Below, piece after piece: positions 30,948-32,217 of a stretch of DNA of 32,217 nucleotides. The notes beneath the pieces were generated by a model. The model made no database searches, was not told where the DNA came from, and saw only the letters and a list, made by a program, of their open reading frames with translations. Position numbers and translations under genes: made by a program. Each line of letters opens with the position of its first letter. The stretch's first letter is position 1. The stretch covers positions 37,482 to 69,698 of the forward strand of contig JAAOMT010000651.1 in assembly GCA_016748015.1 (NCBI GenBank), given 5' to 3'. The stretch is from Geosiphon pyriformis (taxonomy: Eukaryota > Glomeromycota > Glomeromycetes > Archaeosporales > Geosiphonaceae).

Positions 30948-32217
30948 GTTACTTTGCTATAGAAGTTAACTCTTCTACAGGAATCTCATATATAGGCTAT
31001 CTTAATAATTTATAATAAGAAAATAAAAAGAAAATAAAAAAAATATAAAAGAAATAAAGTTTTGTTAAGGAAATCATTTTCTATCCAGGCCTGAAGTTAC
31101 TAATAATTTATTGAAATTAGTAGCTAATTAATTTCAAAATATTAGTTTGGTTTTGGGACTTTTAAGTATAATAATTAAAAAATTTGGTTTTTAAATATTT
31201 AATTTTTATTTAATTTTTTTTAAAGATATATAAGGAATAATTTGTTTTAATTAAGATATTTAAAGTAAGATACATTTTTCTTAAAGAAAAAAGCTTTTCT
31301 TTTATATAATTTGTTGTAGTAATTTTTAAACTTGTACTTTTCTCTTTGCTATAATTTTGGCAAACTAAAGATACATTTTAATAAACTACAAGTTATTTCA
31401 ATCAACTATTGATTATTTCGGCCAATTTCTATTCATTTTGGTAAATTTTTGAATATTAAATGGTTTAGAATATTGTGTAATTTGATCATCTTAATTTCTA
31501 TAATACAAATTGAGTTATTAATTGAATAATAATATTTGATAATTTGATTAATTAATACATGATAATTGAAATAATAATAATATATACTAATTAATATTAC
31601 GAATTAGAAAAGTAATTTTATGTTAATTAATAGCTAAAATTCTATTGGTAACAGTGGCATTTGGGTTTTATTTATTAAATGAATAAAAAAAAATTAATAA
31701 TTATTTAAAAAATTCAAACAATATAAAAATAATATTTTTTACATATTACTTAATATAAATTATATAACTAATTATTAGTTCTTTTATTTTTTATTTATTT
31801 TTAAAGTTTTTGTTAAAATATATTATTTGCTCATTTAATTAATCTTTAAAATTAAAAATATTTTGTATATCTATTTATAATATGAATAATTGGCTATATT
31901 TCTGTTAATTTTTTGATTATTTTAGCTGTAAACTCATTATTAATTTAAAAAATAGTTGAAAATTTAAATATAATAAAAAGTTAAAAAAAAAACTTGCAAC
32001 TTTTTTTGCTTCTTTAGAAAAAAGAATTGTAGTTTAAAAAAAATTTGTAAAATAATTCCAAACATAATAAATATATTTGTAAGAATTATTTGGTTAATTG
32101 TATATATTAACCAAATTTACTCATAAATAATACATAAAATTTTTTGTTAAAATCAGATTTGTAGCTATTAATTAAATTAAAGATTATTATTTAATATATT
32201 TAATATAGTAAAAACAA
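30948..32217. other. AT-rich right flank, nothing recognised
   Basis: No gene, RNA or named repeat is seen on either strand. It is A/T-rich low-complexity DNA throughout. Confidence 0.55.

Noticed and set aside
1-32217. tRNA or rRNA genes
   Set aside because: No stretch with the GC-rich stems and conserved arms of a tRNA, or any rRNA core sequence, was seen by eye; a covariance search would be needed to exclude one fully.

Overview
This is an extremely AT-rich eukaryotic window with a repeat-laden fungal character. The closest match I can recognise by eye is an arbuscular mycorrhizal fungus (Glomeromycotina, Rhizophagus-like). The reasons are: a spliced protein kinase with the HRDLHSGNIL catalytic loop typical of the large kinase expansions of these fungi; Sel1-like repeats; a two-ORF non-LTR element whose decayed protein I recognise as a family common there; and a Ty3/gypsy element with a dUTPase domain. 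The lineage is inference from protein resemblance, not from a search.

Layout. 1-1502: AT-rich spacer with microsatellites. 1503-3057 (minus): a two-exon protein kinase, the only cellular gene that looks intact; its 3' end may be incomplete. 3058-7166: very AT-rich and geneless, possibly holding an old coding fossil on the plus strand. 7167-8108: degenerate solo LTR. About 8240-8980 (minus): hAT transposase fossil. 9625-9852: a 114-bp tandem duplication. About 10313-18377 (plus): a nearly full-length dead LINE (ORF1 with RRM and zinc knuckle; ORF2 with AP-endonuclease, reverse transcriptase and RNase H). It is split by a 1407-bp DNA-transposon-like insert (13559-14965) with an 8-bp target duplication. 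18722-30945: a TA-flanked element with imperfect terminal inverted repeats. Its minus-strand reading frame joins Sel1-like repeats to the tail of a pogo/Tigger-type transposase. A 10,171-bp Ty3/gypsy retrotransposon (19570-29740, minus) is nested inside the Sel1 repeats, with two 884-bp LTRs. The last 1.3 kb holds nothing recognisable.

The window is a nest of mobile elements. Decay is dominated by transitions: most in-frame stops sit where glutamine, arginine or tryptophan codons are expected, and catalytic Asp, Gly and Cys residues are replaced through G-to-A changes. Frameshifts are rare. The Ty3 element keeps one frame from gag to its 3' end (about 2,790 codons), and the LINE needs only one frameshift plus the insert to explain its frames.

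The most unusual object is the Sel1-Tigger composite. Removing the Ty3 element plus one 4-bp target copy rejoins the Sel1 array exactly in frame, and that frame runs on into the transposase tail.
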